A stretch of DNA of 64,000 nt from Pseudoduganella aquatica (lineage in GTDB: Bacteria; Pseudomonadota; Gammaproteobacteria; Burkholderiales; Burkholderiaceae_D): NCBI RefSeq assembly GCF_009857595.1, contig NZ_WWCU01000020.1, forward strand, positions 1 to 64,000. Reading direction: 5' to 3'. The notes below the pieces were generated by a model. The model had not been told where the DNA came from and ran no database searches. It saw only the letters and a program-made list of their open reading frames with translations. The translations under genes and the position numbers were made by a program. Shown piece by piece: positions 8,492 to 16,666 of the stretch (its first letter is position 1; the number at the start of each line of letters is the position of its first letter).

Positions 8492-10903
8492 ATGCGCTTC
8501 CACTTCCGCAGCCTGGAGAGCCGCATCGTCACGCTGTTCCTGCTGCTGATCGTCGCGGTGCAGGTGGCCGGGCTGCTGCTGATCCAGCGCGGCATCGACA
8601 GCAATGCGCGCGCTTCCATCAGCGTTGAACTGGGCAACGGCGCCAAGGTGTTCCGCCGCCTGTTGGAGCAGAATGCGCAGAGCCTGCGCTTCGGCGCCCG
8701 CCTGCTGGCGCGCGACACCGCCTTCGTGGCCGCCATCGGCAACAACGACGAGTCCGACCGCGCCACCATCGAATCCGCGCTGGCCAACAGCGGCCGCCGC
8801 ATCAAGGCCACCGCGTCCATGCTGGTGTCGGCCGAACGCAAGATTACCGCCACCACCAGCGAAAGCCAGTCGGCCGGCCTGGAAAAGCTGGTCATGAGCA
8901 TGCTGGACCAGGCCGAAGCGTCGGACGGCGCCAACGGCATCGCCATGGTGGACCGCTATCCCTACCAGGTGGTGGTGATGCCGGTGAAGGCGCCCATCGT
9001 CATCGGCTACATCGTCATGACCTTCCCGATCGACGGCCAGCTGGCCGGCGAAATGCAAAGCGTGAGCGGACTGCACACGTCCATCCTGACGCGGGACCGG
9101 CAAGGCGGGCTGCTGCCGGTGGCTTCGACTTTCCCGGCGCCGGTGATTGCCGCCCTGACGCACAGCATCGAGACCATGCCGGCGCGGCTGGACGCGTCAT
9201 TCGACGTGACGGTGCAGGACGCGCGCTACAGCGTGCGCCAGCTGCTGCTGGGCGAGGACGCCGGGCAGGCCGTGAGCGTGCTGCTGGTGCGCTCCATCGA
9301 CGAGGCCATCGCCGAATATGCGCGGCTGGAGCGCTGGCTGCTGGGCCTGGCCGTGGCCGGCATCCTGATCTCGGCCGCCGCCAGCGTGTTCACCGCCAAG
9401 CGCATCGCCCAGCCGCTGACCCTGCTGGCCGACACCGCCAAGCGCCTCGAGCGCGGCGACTACAAGGGCCAGATTGAATTCAAGCGCGAGGATGAGATCG
9501 GCGCGCTGGCGCAGGCCTTCGACAGCATGCGCGACGGTATCGCCAAGCGCGAGCAGGAAATCCGCCGCCTCGCGTACTGGGACACGCTGACCGGCCTGCC
9601 CAACCGCGCCCAGTTCGTGCTGCACCTGAACGACTCCATCGCCGAGGCGCGCAAGCGCGAAACGCCGGTGTTTGTGCTGATGATGGACCTGGACCGCTTC
9701 AAGCACGTGAACGACGTCATGGGCCACAGCTTCGGCGACGCGCTGCTGCGCCAGGTGGCGGGGCGCCTGCAGGTGCAGCTGGCCAACCGCCGCAACACCT
9801 CGGCCCAGGTGGCGCGCCTGGGCGGTGACGAATTCGTGGTGCTGCTGCCGGATACCACGCTGGAGCAGGCGCAGGTGATCGCGCGCGAAGTGCTGACGGC
9901 GCTGGAAACGCCGCTCTCGCTGGACGAGCAGATGGTGGACATCGGCGCGGGCCTGGGTATCGCCGGCTACCCGCTGCACGGCGACAACGCCGAGTCCTTG
10001 CTGAGCGCGGCCGAGGTGGCCATGTACACGGCCAAGCAGCGCAACGACGGCGCCGTGGTGTACGACGCGGCCATCGACAAGAGCAGCGAGCAAAGCCTGT
10101 CGCTGCTGACCGAGCTGCGCAACGCGGTCGAACGCAACGAATTCCGCCTGTTCGTGCAACCCAAGATCATGCTGGGCAGCGGCAAGGCTGTGGGGGCCGA
10201 GGCGCTGGTGCGCTGGGTCCATCCCGAGCGCGGCAATGTCTTCCCCGACCAGTTCATTCCCTTCGCCGAACAGACCGGCTTTATCCGCGTGCTGACGCGC
10301 TGGGTGATGGAGCAGTCGGCGGTGCTGTGCCGCCAGCTGGCCGCGCAGGACATCAAGCTGAAGATTTCCGTCAACCTGTCCACGCGCGACCTGATGGACC
10401 AGGACCTGCCGGTGAAATTCGCCGAGCTGCTGGCGCGGCACGAACTCGAGCCGTCCGCCTTCTGCCTGGAGATTACCGAAAGCGCCATCATGGACGACCC
10501 GGTGCGGGCCCAGAACACGCTGGAGCGGCTGCACGGCATGGGCATGGAACTGTCCATCGACGATTTCGGCACCGGCTATTCCTCGCTGGCCTATTTGAAG
10601 CGGCTGCCGGTGGACGAGCTGAAGATCGACAAGTCCTTCGTGCTGAACATGGAGAACGACATCGGCGACAGCAAGATCGTGCGCTCCACCATCGACCTGG
10701 GCCACAACATGGGCCTGCGCGTGGTGGCCGAGGGCATAGAAAGCGAAGCCGTGTGGCGATTGCTGGCGCGCATGGGCTGCGACCAGGGCCAGGGCTACTT
10801 CATGAGCCGCCCCATGCCGGCCGAGCAGCTGGCCGGCTGGCTGGAGAAATGGCAGCCGCCGGGGGCGCCCGCAGTGGTGGCCGAGAGCACGCTGGCCGAA
10901 TAA
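8492..10903 (+). CDS. Membrane sensor with HAMP, GGDEF and EAL domains
   Basis: An 803-residue inner-membrane protein: transmembrane helix at about 12-32, a periplasmic sensor of about 250 residues, a second helix at about 283-303, HAMP to about 356, then GGDEF and EAL domains. The GGDEF motif is intact (RLGGDEFVVLL, near 444), as are the EAL motif (AEALVRW, near 570), NLSTRDL, EITES, DDFGTGYSSL, KIDKSF, AEGIE and GQGYF. Both synthesis and hydrolysis of c-di-GMP are therefore possible. The ATG at 8492 follows TAGGAG, which also contains the stop of the cupredoxin-like gene. The context suggests that the periplasmic domain senses copper or redox state through the upstream protein; that is inference. 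Confidence 0.92.
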   Translation: MRFHFRSLESRIVTLFLLLIVAVQVAGLLLIQRGIDSNARASISVELGNGAKVFRRLLEQNAQSLRFGARLLARDTAFVAAIGNNDESDRATIESALANSGRRIKATASMLVSAERKITATTSESQSAGLEKLVMSMLDQAEASDGANGIAMVDRYPYQVVVMPVKAPIVIGYIVMTFPIDGQLAGEMQSVSGLHTSILTRDRQGGLLPVASTFPAPVIAALTHSIETMPARLDASFDVTVQDARYSVRQLLLGEDAGQAVSVLLVRSIDEAIAEYARLERWLLGLAVAGILISAAASVFTAKRIAQPLTLLADTAKRLERGDYKGQIEFKREDEIGALAQAFDSMRDGIAKREQEIRRLAYWDTLTGLPNRAQFVLHLNDSIAEARKRETPVFVLMMDLDRFKHVNDVMGHSFGDALLRQVAGRLQVQLANRRNTSAQVARLGGDEFVVLLPDTTLEQAQVIAREVLTALETPLSLDEQMVDIGAGLGIAGYPLHGDNAESLLSAAEVAMYTAKQRNDGAVVYDAAIDKSSEQSLSLLTELRNAVERNEFRLFVQPKIMLGSGKAVGAEALVRWVHPERGNVFPDQFIPFAEQTGFIRVLTRWVMEQSAVLCRQLAAQDIKLKISVNLSTRDLMDQDLPVKFAELLARHELEPSAFCLEITESAIMDDPVRAQNTLERLHGMGMELSIDDFGTGYSSLAYLKRLPVDELKIDKSFVLNMENDIGDSKIVRSTIDLGHNMGLRVVAEGIESEAVWRLLARMGCDQGQGYFMSRPMPAEQLAGWLEKWQPPGAPAVVAESTLAE

Positions 10904-11014
10904 AAAGCGCTGCGCCGCGTTTCGGAACATTTCAAATTTGTCATATTCCACGCTATGATCGTCAGAGGCGCGGCACATCCGCGCCCTTCCCAAATAACCG
11001 GACGAGACGAATCT

Positions 11015-13186
11015 ATGCAATTACGACGTGCTTCCCTGATCTTCGCACTGGCCGCCGCATTCAGCGGCACTGCGCTGGCGCAAACCTGCCCCGGTAATGG
11101 TGCGGTAGTGAGCTACCCGCTCAGCAAAAAGGTCGACCAGCAGGACAACTACCACGGCACCACGGTGGCCGATCCTTACCGCTGGCTGGAAGACGCCAAC
11201 AGCGCCGAGACCAAGGAATGGGTGGACGCGCAGAACAAGCTGACGCAAGGCTACCTGGGCCAGATCCCGGCGCGCGAGGCCATCAAGGCCCGCCTGACCA
11301 AGCTGTGGAACTTCGAGCGCTACGGCGTGCCGTACAAAGAAGGAGGCCGCTACTTCTACAGCCGCAACGACGGCCTGCAGAACCAGTCCGTGCTGTACAC
11401 CATGAAAACCCTGGCCGACACGCCGCGCGTGCTGCTGGACCCGAACACCCTGTCGTCCGACGGCACCGTGGCGCTGGCCGGCGCGGCCGTCAGCCCGAAC
11501 GGCAAGCTGCTGGCCTACAGCACCGCCGCCTCCGGCTCGGACTGGAACGAGATCAAGGTGCGCGCCATCGACAGCGGCAAGGACACCGAAGACCATATCA
11601 AGTGGGTCAAATTCTCCCGCACCGCCTGGAACCACGATGGCAGCGGCTTCTACTATAGCCGCTACGACGAGCCGACCGAAGCGACCAAGCTGGCCGGCGT
11701 GAATTACTTCCAGAAGCTGTACTTCCACAAGATCGGCACGCCGCAAAGCGCGGACACGCTGGTGTACGACCGTCCCGACCAGAAGGAGTGGGGCTTCGGC
11801 GCCGAAGTGACCGACGACGGCCGCTACCTGATCATCAACGGCAGCCATGGCACCGAGCGCAAGAACCGCGTCTTCGTCAAAGACCTGGCCAGCAAGGACG
11901 GCAAAGTGGTCGGCCTGCTGGAGCAGTTCGACGCGGCCTACGACTTCATCGCCAACGAAGGCCCGGTGTTCTACTTCCGCACCGACAAGAATGCGCCCAA
12001 GTCGCGCATCATCGCCATCGACATCCGCAAGCCTGCGCCGGACCAGTGGAAAGAATTGGTGCCGGAAGCGGCCGAGACGCTGACCTCCGCCAACATCATC
12101 AACAAGCAACTGGTGCTGAACTACCTGACCGACGCGCACAGCGCCGTGAAGATTTTCGACCTGAAAGGCAAGCCCGTGCGCACGCTGGACCTGCCGGGCA
12201 TCGGCTCGGCCAGCGGCTTCCTAGGCAAGGCTACGGATGCGGAGACCTTCTACTCCTACACCAGCTTCACCACCCCGGCCACCATTTACCGCTACGATAT
12301 GAAGTCCGGCAAGAGCAGCGTGTACCGCCAGCCGAAAGTCGACTTCGACCCGGCCGCGTATGAGACCCGCCAGCAGTTCTACACCAGCCGCGACGGCACC
12401 AAGGTGCCGATGTTCATCGTGGCCAAGAAAGGCATCAAGCTGGACGGCAGCAACCCGACCTATCTGTACGGCTACGGCGGCTTCAACGCCTCCATGACGC
12501 CGTCGTTCTCGGTGGCCAACCTGGCGTGGCTGGAAATGGGCGGCGTGTACGTGCTGGCCAACCTGCGCGGCGGCGGCGAATACGGCGAAGCCTGGCACAA
12601 GGCCGGCACCAAGCTGCAGAAGCAGAACGTGTTCGACGACTTCATCGGCGCGGCCGAATGGCTGGTGGCCAACAAGGTCACCTCGCCGGCCAAGCTCTCG
12701 ATAGGCGGCGGCAGCAACGGCGGCCTGCTGGTGGGCGCGGCGATGACGCAGCGCCCCGAACTGTTCGCTGCGGCCCTGCCGGCGGTGGGCGTGATGGACA
12801 TGCTGCGCTTCCAGAAGTTCACCATCGGCTGGGCCTGGACCTCGGACTACGGCTCATCGGACAATCCGGAAGAGTTCAAGGCCCTGGTCAAATACTCGCC
12901 GCTGCACAACCTGAAAGCGGGCGGCTGCTACCCGGCCACCATGGTCACCACCGCCGACCATGACGACCGCGTGGTCCCGGCCCACAGCTTCAAGTTCGCC
13001 GCCGCAGCGCAAGCCGCGCAAGCGGGCGCCAACCCCATCCTGATCCGCATCGACACCAAAGCCGGCCACGGCGCCGGCAAGCCGACCGCGAAACAGATCG
13101 AAGAAGTGGCCGACCGCTGGGGCTTCCTGACCCGCGCCCTGAACATGGGCGCCCCAGCCGCCCCTGTCTCCGGCGGCAGCCAATAA
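11015..13186 (+). CDS. Secreted prolyl oligopeptidase, family S9A
   Basis: A 723-residue serine peptidase with a signal peptide (MQLRRASLIFALAAAFSGTA, cut after LAQ), hence periplasmic or exported. The mature protein starts with the S9A pattern DPYRWLEDANSAETKEWVDAQN, contains the seven-bladed propeller, and ends in an alpha/beta-hydrolase domain with the nucleophile motif GGGSNGGLL (Ser near 567), DHDDRV (Asp) and AGHGAGKP (His). S9A enzymes cut short peptides after proline. The start at 11015 is chosen over 10955 because the signal peptide begins there and GGACGAGACGA precedes it. The gene appears monocistronic and is followed by a long palindrome. Confidence 0.93.
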   Translation: MQLRRASLIFALAAAFSGTALAQTCPGNGAVVSYPLSKKVDQQDNYHGTTVADPYRWLEDANSAETKEWVDAQNKLTQGYLGQIPAREAIKARLTKLWNFERYGVPYKEGGRYFYSRNDGLQNQSVLYTMKTLADTPRVLLDPNTLSSDGTVALAGAAVSPNGKLLAYSTAASGSDWNEIKVRAIDSGKDTEDHIKWVKFSRTAWNHDGSGFYYSRYDEPTEATKLAGVNYFQKLYFHKIGTPQSADTLVYDRPDQKEWGFGAEVTDDGRYLIINGSHGTERKNRVFVKDLASKDGKVVGLLEQFDAAYDFIANEGPVFYFRTDKNAPKSRIIAIDIRKPAPDQWKELVPEAAETLTSANIINKQLVLNYLTDAHSAVKIFDLKGKPVRTLDLPGIGSASGFLGKATDAETFYSYTSFTTPATIYRYDMKSGKSSVYRQPKVDFDPAAYETRQQFYTSRDGTKVPMFIVAKKGIKLDGSNPTYLYGYGGFNASMTPSFSVANLAWLEMGGVYVLANLRGGGEYGEAWHKAGTKLQKQNVFDDFIGAAEWLVANKVTSPAKLSIGGGSNGGLLVGAAMTQRPELFAAALPAVGVMDMLRFQKFTIGWAWTSDYGSSDNPEEFKALVKYSPLHNLKAGGCYPATMVTTADHDDRVVPAHSFKFAAAAQAAQAGANPILIRIDTKAGHGAGKPTAKQIEEVADRWGFLTRALNMGAPAAPVSGGSQ

Positions 13187-13204
13187 GCCCTAATCCCCAC
13201 CGCA

Positions 13205-13258
13205 AAATCAACCCTGACCCCTTTTTCTTTGGAAGAAAAATGGGGTCAGGGTTGATTT
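13205..13258. repeat. Long hairpin of the GGGGTCAGGGTT palindrome family, copy 1
   Basis: A 17-bp perfect stem (AAATCAACCCTGACCCC at 13205-13221 with its complement at 13242-13258) continues as TTTTTCTT/AAGAAAAA around a TGG loop with one bulged T. It lies between the stop of the S9A peptidase and the 3' end of the convergent DUF5625-like gene, so it can act as a two-way terminator. A second copy with the same GGGGTCAGGGTT core is at 55270-55319, again at a convergent junction. Confidence 0.85.
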
Positions 13259-13278
13259 GTCTTTGAGGTAAGTTGCGC

Positions 13279-13833
13279 TTATTTTCCGTGGCCGGATACG
13301 AGCATGAATGAGGTCTTGATGCCGGCCAGTTCCGGCACGGTGCCGGGGCTGGATACTTCGGCGCTGTAGTCGCCGCGCACCAGGTCGATGCGGCCTATCT
13401 TGCGCAGTACCGCCATGTCGGCGCCGCCTGCGGCGAACTTGCATAGCGAGATGAAGGTCTGGTCCACCACCACCGCGCCGCCCGGCCGGCTCCGCACCAC
13501 CACCCGCACCGGTATGGGCTGCCCCAGTCCTTCGCGCCGCGCCAGCGGGATGTTTTCGTAGCTGGTCTTGCCCTCGCAGTATTCGCCGTCGTAATGCGTT
13601 CCCGCTACCTGGCCTATGCGCTGCAGGTCTTCCTTCGCCTGCGGTGTGAAGCGCAGGTCGAACTCGTAGCTCTTATCCACCGGCACCGTGAACGGCACCG
13701 TGACCGTGGGCGCGGCAGTGGAGAGGGGCAGGGGCGTGTCCGGAATCAGCGGCGGGAAGGCGCAAAGGCCGGTGACAAACATGCCCACGCCGATGACGGA
13801 TTTTTGGCAAAGCGTGTAAGCGAGAGGTCCCAT
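13279..13833 (-). CDS. Exported protein, DUF5625-like
   Basis: A protein of about 184 residues with a hydrophobic N-terminal segment (SVIGVGMFVTGLC) and then a beta-rich domain starting VPFTVPVDKSYEFDLRF. That layout, with a later GQPIPVRVVVRSRPGG segment, resembles the DUF5625 family, whose function is unknown. The frame can begin further upstream (TTG at 13869 or an ATG at 13851), but none has a clear ribosome-binding site; the ATG at 13833 places the hydrophobic segment close to the N-terminus. The Cys after VTGL is not in a standard lipobox, so lipoprotein status is doubtful. The family call is from memory of the pattern. Confidence 0.5.
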   Translation of the reverse strand: MGPLAYTLCQKSVIGVGMFVTGLCAFPPLIPDTPLPLSTAAPTVTVPFTVPVDKSYEFDLRFTPQAKEDLQRIGQVAGTHYDGEYCEGKTSYENIPLARREGLGQPIPVRVVVRSRPGGAVVVDQTFISLCKFAAGGADMAVLRKIGRIDLVRGDYSAEVSSPGTVPELAGIKTSFMLVSGHGK

Positions 13834-13937
13834 GGCGGCAAGATGCTCCATTTGATTGCAGAGCGCCAAGTATGCCGCGTTTGGTCGCGACCGTCACCTT
13901 AGCTCAGCAAGCCGCGCCCGCAGGGGCGCGTTTGCGT

Positions 13938-15221
13938 TTATTGCAGCTGTATCTTGACCAGCGCATTGCCTATGAGCGTGTACAAGTTGCCGCTGCCGTC
14001 GATGGCTATGCCCATGGGTTTGCCGGGCAGTGGCCCGGCGGCAGTGACGGTGGTGACGTCGCCTTGTGGCGTAATCTTCCGGATCGTGCTGTTCTCATAG
14101 TCAGGCATGTACAGAATGCCGGATGGATCAATCGCAAGCGACACCCACAGGCTGTTGCTGAAGCGGGCCGCCGTGCCTCTGCCGTCTACGGCCGTGCCCG
14201 TGTCGCTGCTGCCCGCGAAGTCAAATGACGTCCCGTCCGGCGCCAGCTTGCGTAGCTTCCCCTTGTACACAGAATAAATGTTGCCGGCACCATCGACTGC
14301 CAGTCCAGTGCGGTATGGAGCCACTGTGCCAAACTGAGCGGATGCGACTTCTTTACCTTCCAGCATGCTGACCTTGCCTGCGGGAGATAGCTTCCGAAGG
14401 CTGAGCTGGTTGGCCAGGTAGAGGGTGCTCGCGCCATCGATGGCCAGGCCGTAGGGGATAAGCGCGCCTATCGCTCGCCCATCGAGCGAACTAATAGGGA
14501 AGTCATAGGTCAGTTCTACATTTCGGGCTGGAGTAATTCGGAGGAGCTGCGTGCCGGAACCGAAATATACATTGCCAATATTGTCGGCAAGTATGGAGTT
14601 GGCATAGATTCGTACGGTGTCGGCTGGTCCGGTTGTTGGTTGCGGGAAGCCCGACTGATCAGCTGGTGTCTGGCCCGCGTAAGTGCTGACAACGCCTGCC
14701 GGCGTCACTTTTCGGACGCTGTAGTTATCTTGGTCGCAAATATAAGCGTTGCCGGCGCCGTCTAGCGTCAGGCAGGCAGGCCCCGACATTCTGGCCGCGC
14801 TTCCGGTGCCGTCAGCAGATCCCTTTTCCGTCAGCGACCCGGCGACCACAGCAACGCCCGTGACGGTCAGCGCCGCCTCGGTACTGTTCACGCTGCCTGC
14901 GGTGTTACTGACGACGACGCTGAATTTGCTCTTCGTATCACCGAGCTGCGTTGTTGCCAACGCGTAGCTTGCCGCATTCGCTCCCTGTATGTCCGCGCCG
15001 TTGCGCTTCCATTGATAAGTAAGATTCGTGCCGCTAGCCGCCACCGCGAAATTAGCCGGACCGCCGGCGATAACCGTGACGCTGGCCGGCTGCGTCACGA
15101 TCGCGGGAGGCTGGATAACCGGTGGCGCTGGCGCGCTGTCTGAGCTGCCACATCCGGCGAGCACAGCTGGCACGAGGAGTGTTGCCGCCACGCGGCGGTA
15201 ATACGGAAATTTCCCCATCAT
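13938..15221 (-). CDS. Lipoprotein with Ig-like domain and NHL repeats
   Basis: A 427-residue protein with a lipoprotein signal ending in VLAGC, so it is membrane-anchored outside the cytoplasm. An immunoglobulin-like domain of the bacterial type follows (IVTQPASVTVIAGGPANF, then YQWKRNGADIQGA), and then five or six NHL/beta-propeller repeats of the form GLAVDGAGNIYSV...LRKLAPDG. Proteins of this build are common in Oxalobacteraceae and related soil bacteria; functions are mostly unknown, with binding or surface roles presumed. It has no operon partner. Codon use is somewhat less GC-rich than that of its neighbours. Confidence 0.85.
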   Translation of the reverse strand: MMGKFPYYRRVAATLLVPAVLAGCGSSDSAPAPPVIQPPAIVTQPASVTVIAGGPANFAVAASGTNLTYQWKRNGADIQGANAASYALATTQLGDTKSKFSVVVSNTAGSVNSTEAALTVTGVAVVAGSLTEKGSADGTGSAARMSGPACLTLDGAGNAYICDQDNYSVRKVTPAGVVSTYAGQTPADQSGFPQPTTGPADTVRIYANSILADNIGNVYFGSGTQLLRITPARNVELTYDFPISSLDGRAIGALIPYGLAIDGASTLYLANQLSLRKLSPAGKVSMLEGKEVASAQFGTVAPYRTGLAVDGAGNIYSVYKGKLRKLAPDGTSFDFAGSSDTGTAVDGRGTAARFSNSLWVSLAIDPSGILYMPDYENSTIRKITPQGDVTTVTAAGPLPGKPMGIAIDGSGNLYTLIGNALVKIQLQ

Positions 15222-15324
15222 AAATTGCTCCTAAGATTTCTGGTCAGTCCATAGTAGCAAGAATAAAAGATTGTTGATATATCAATGATGATAGTCACTC
15301 CCGGCCGCACTAATTAAGTGCGAT

Positions 15325-15341
15325 TGCACCACGCTGGTGAT
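15325..15341 (+). promoter_or_regulatory. NtrC-type binding site upstream of the ammonium transporter
   Basis: TGCACCA-CGC-TGGTGAT matches the enteric NtrC site (TGCACCA, three bases, TGGTGCA) at all but the last two positions. Its centre is about 91 bases upstream of the start predicted from the sigma-54 promoter at 15398-15413, a normal enhancer distance. Confidence 0.75.
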
Positions 15342-15397
15342 TCGCTAGTGGTAGCCATATATCATACAAATCATGCACTTAGCGTAACGCACCAAAT

Positions 15398-15413
15398 TGG
15401 TACGAGTTTTGCT
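15398..15413 (+). promoter_or_regulatory. Sigma-54 promoter of amt
   Basis: TGGTACGAGTTTTGCT has GG at 15399-15400 (-24) and GC at 15411-15412 (-12), the exact sigma-54 spacing, and differs from TGGCACG-N4-TTGC at one position. Transcription should begin near 15424, giving a 40-base leader to the ATG at 15464. With the NtrC site upstream, this predicts induction under nitrogen limitation. Confidence 0.8.
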
Positions 15414-15463
15414 TGTATGCATATTCTTTATTTGACTATGCATCTTTTTGGGGAGTGGCTGGT

Positions 15464-16666
15464 ATGGCTGGTAACAATTCTGGTGCAGACGCGCTGTTTA
15501 TCCTGCTTGGCGCCATCATGATTTTGGCGATGCATGCGGGGTTTGCGTTTCTTGAGCTGGGTACGGTGCGCAAGAAAAACCAGGTCAACGCGCTGGTGAA
15601 AATCCTGGTGGACTTCGCGGTCTCGACCATCGCATATTTCTTCATCGGCTATGGCATAGCCTACGGCGTGCATTTCTTTTCCAGCGCGGACGTGCTGGCT
15701 GCCAAAAACGGCTACGAGCTGGTGAAGTTCTTCTTTCTGCTGACGTTCGCCGCAGCCATCCCGGCCATCATTTCCGGTGGCATCGCCGAGCGCGCACGGT
15801 TTTATCCGCAGCTGATCGCCACTGCGCTGCTGGTGGGCTTTGTTTATCCCTTCTTTGAAGGCATGGTCTGGAACCACCGCTTCGGCTTCCAGGACTGGCT
15901 GCTGCACAGCTTTGGCGCCGAGTTCCATGACTTCGCAGGTTCCGTGGTGGTGCACGCCATGGGCGGATGGATTGCGCTGCCCGCCGTGCTGCTGCTGGGC
16001 GCGCGCCGTGGCCGTTATATGAAGAACGGTGCCATCGCCGCACATCCGCCTTCGTCGATTCCTTTCCTGGCGCTGGGTGCGTGGATACTGACCGTGGGCT
16101 GGTTCGGCTTCAACGTGATGAGCGCGCAGGCGCTGGACAAGATGAACGGCCTGGTGGCCGTGAACTCGCTGATGGCCATGGTGGGCGGCACCCTGGTGGC
16201 GGTGCTGATGGGTAAGAACGATCCCGGCTTCGCCTACAACGGCCCGCTGGCCGGCCTGGTGGCGGTGTGCGCCGGCTCCGACCTGATGCATCCGCTGGGC
16301 GCGCTGGTTACCGGCGGTATCGCGGGCGCCATCTTCGTATGGATGTTCACGCTGGCGCAGAACAAATGGAAGATTGACGACGTGCTGGGCGTCTGGCCGC
16401 TGCATGGCTTGTGCGGCGCGTGGGGCGGCATCGCGGCGGGCATCTTCGGGCTGAAAGGGCTGGGCGGCATGGGCGGCGTGGCCTTCATGCCGCAGCTGTT
16501 GGGCACCTTGCTGGGCGTGGCCGTCGCCGGCGCCTCGGGCTTCGCCATCTACGGCGCGCTGAGGGCCACCATGGGCCTGCGCCTGGACCCCGAGCAGGAG
16601 TTCCAGGGCGCCGACCTGTCGGTGCACCGCATCACTTCCACGCCGGAGCGCGAGTCAAACTGGTGA
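15464..16666 (+). CDS. amt: Ammonium transporter (Amt family)
   Basis: A 400-residue membrane protein with about eleven transmembrane helices. Amt features are seen: FLELGTVRKKNQVNALVKILVDF early on, AGGIAERA-like SGGIAERARF, the external-site Trp in MVWNHRFGF, and the two pore histidines in VVVHAMGGW (near 163) and PLHGLCGAWGG (near 312). It conducts ammonium or ammonia into the cell. The frame is open from 15413, but the sigma-54 promoter places the transcript start near 15424, and GGGGAG precedes the ATG at 15464, so that start is chosen. There is no adjacent glnK, unlike the common amtB layout. The 3' end overlaps the convergent AraC-type gene by 12 bases. Confidence 0.92.
   Translation: MAGNNSGADALFILLGAIMILAMHAGFAFLELGTVRKKNQVNALVKILVDFAVSTIAYFFIGYGIAYGVHFFSSADVLAAKNGYELVKFFFLLTFAAAIPAIISGGIAERARFYPQLIATALLVGFVYPFFEGMVWNHRFGFQDWLLHSFGAEFHDFAGSVVVHAMGGWIALPAVLLLGARRGRYMKNGAIAAHPPSSIPFLALGAWILTVGWFGFNVMSAQALDKMNGLVAVNSLMAMVGGTLVAVLMGKNDPGFAYNGPLAGLVAVCAGSDLMHPLGALVTGGIAGAIFVWMFTLAQNKWKIDDVLGVWPLHGLCGAWGGIAAGIFGLKGLGGMGGVAFMPQLLGTLLGVAVAGASGFAIYGALRATMGLRLDPEQEFQGADLSVHRITSTPERESNW

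Noticed and set aside
15413-15463. Upstream start of amt at 15413
   Set aside because: It lies at the -12 element of the sigma-54 promoter, upstream of the predicted transcript start.
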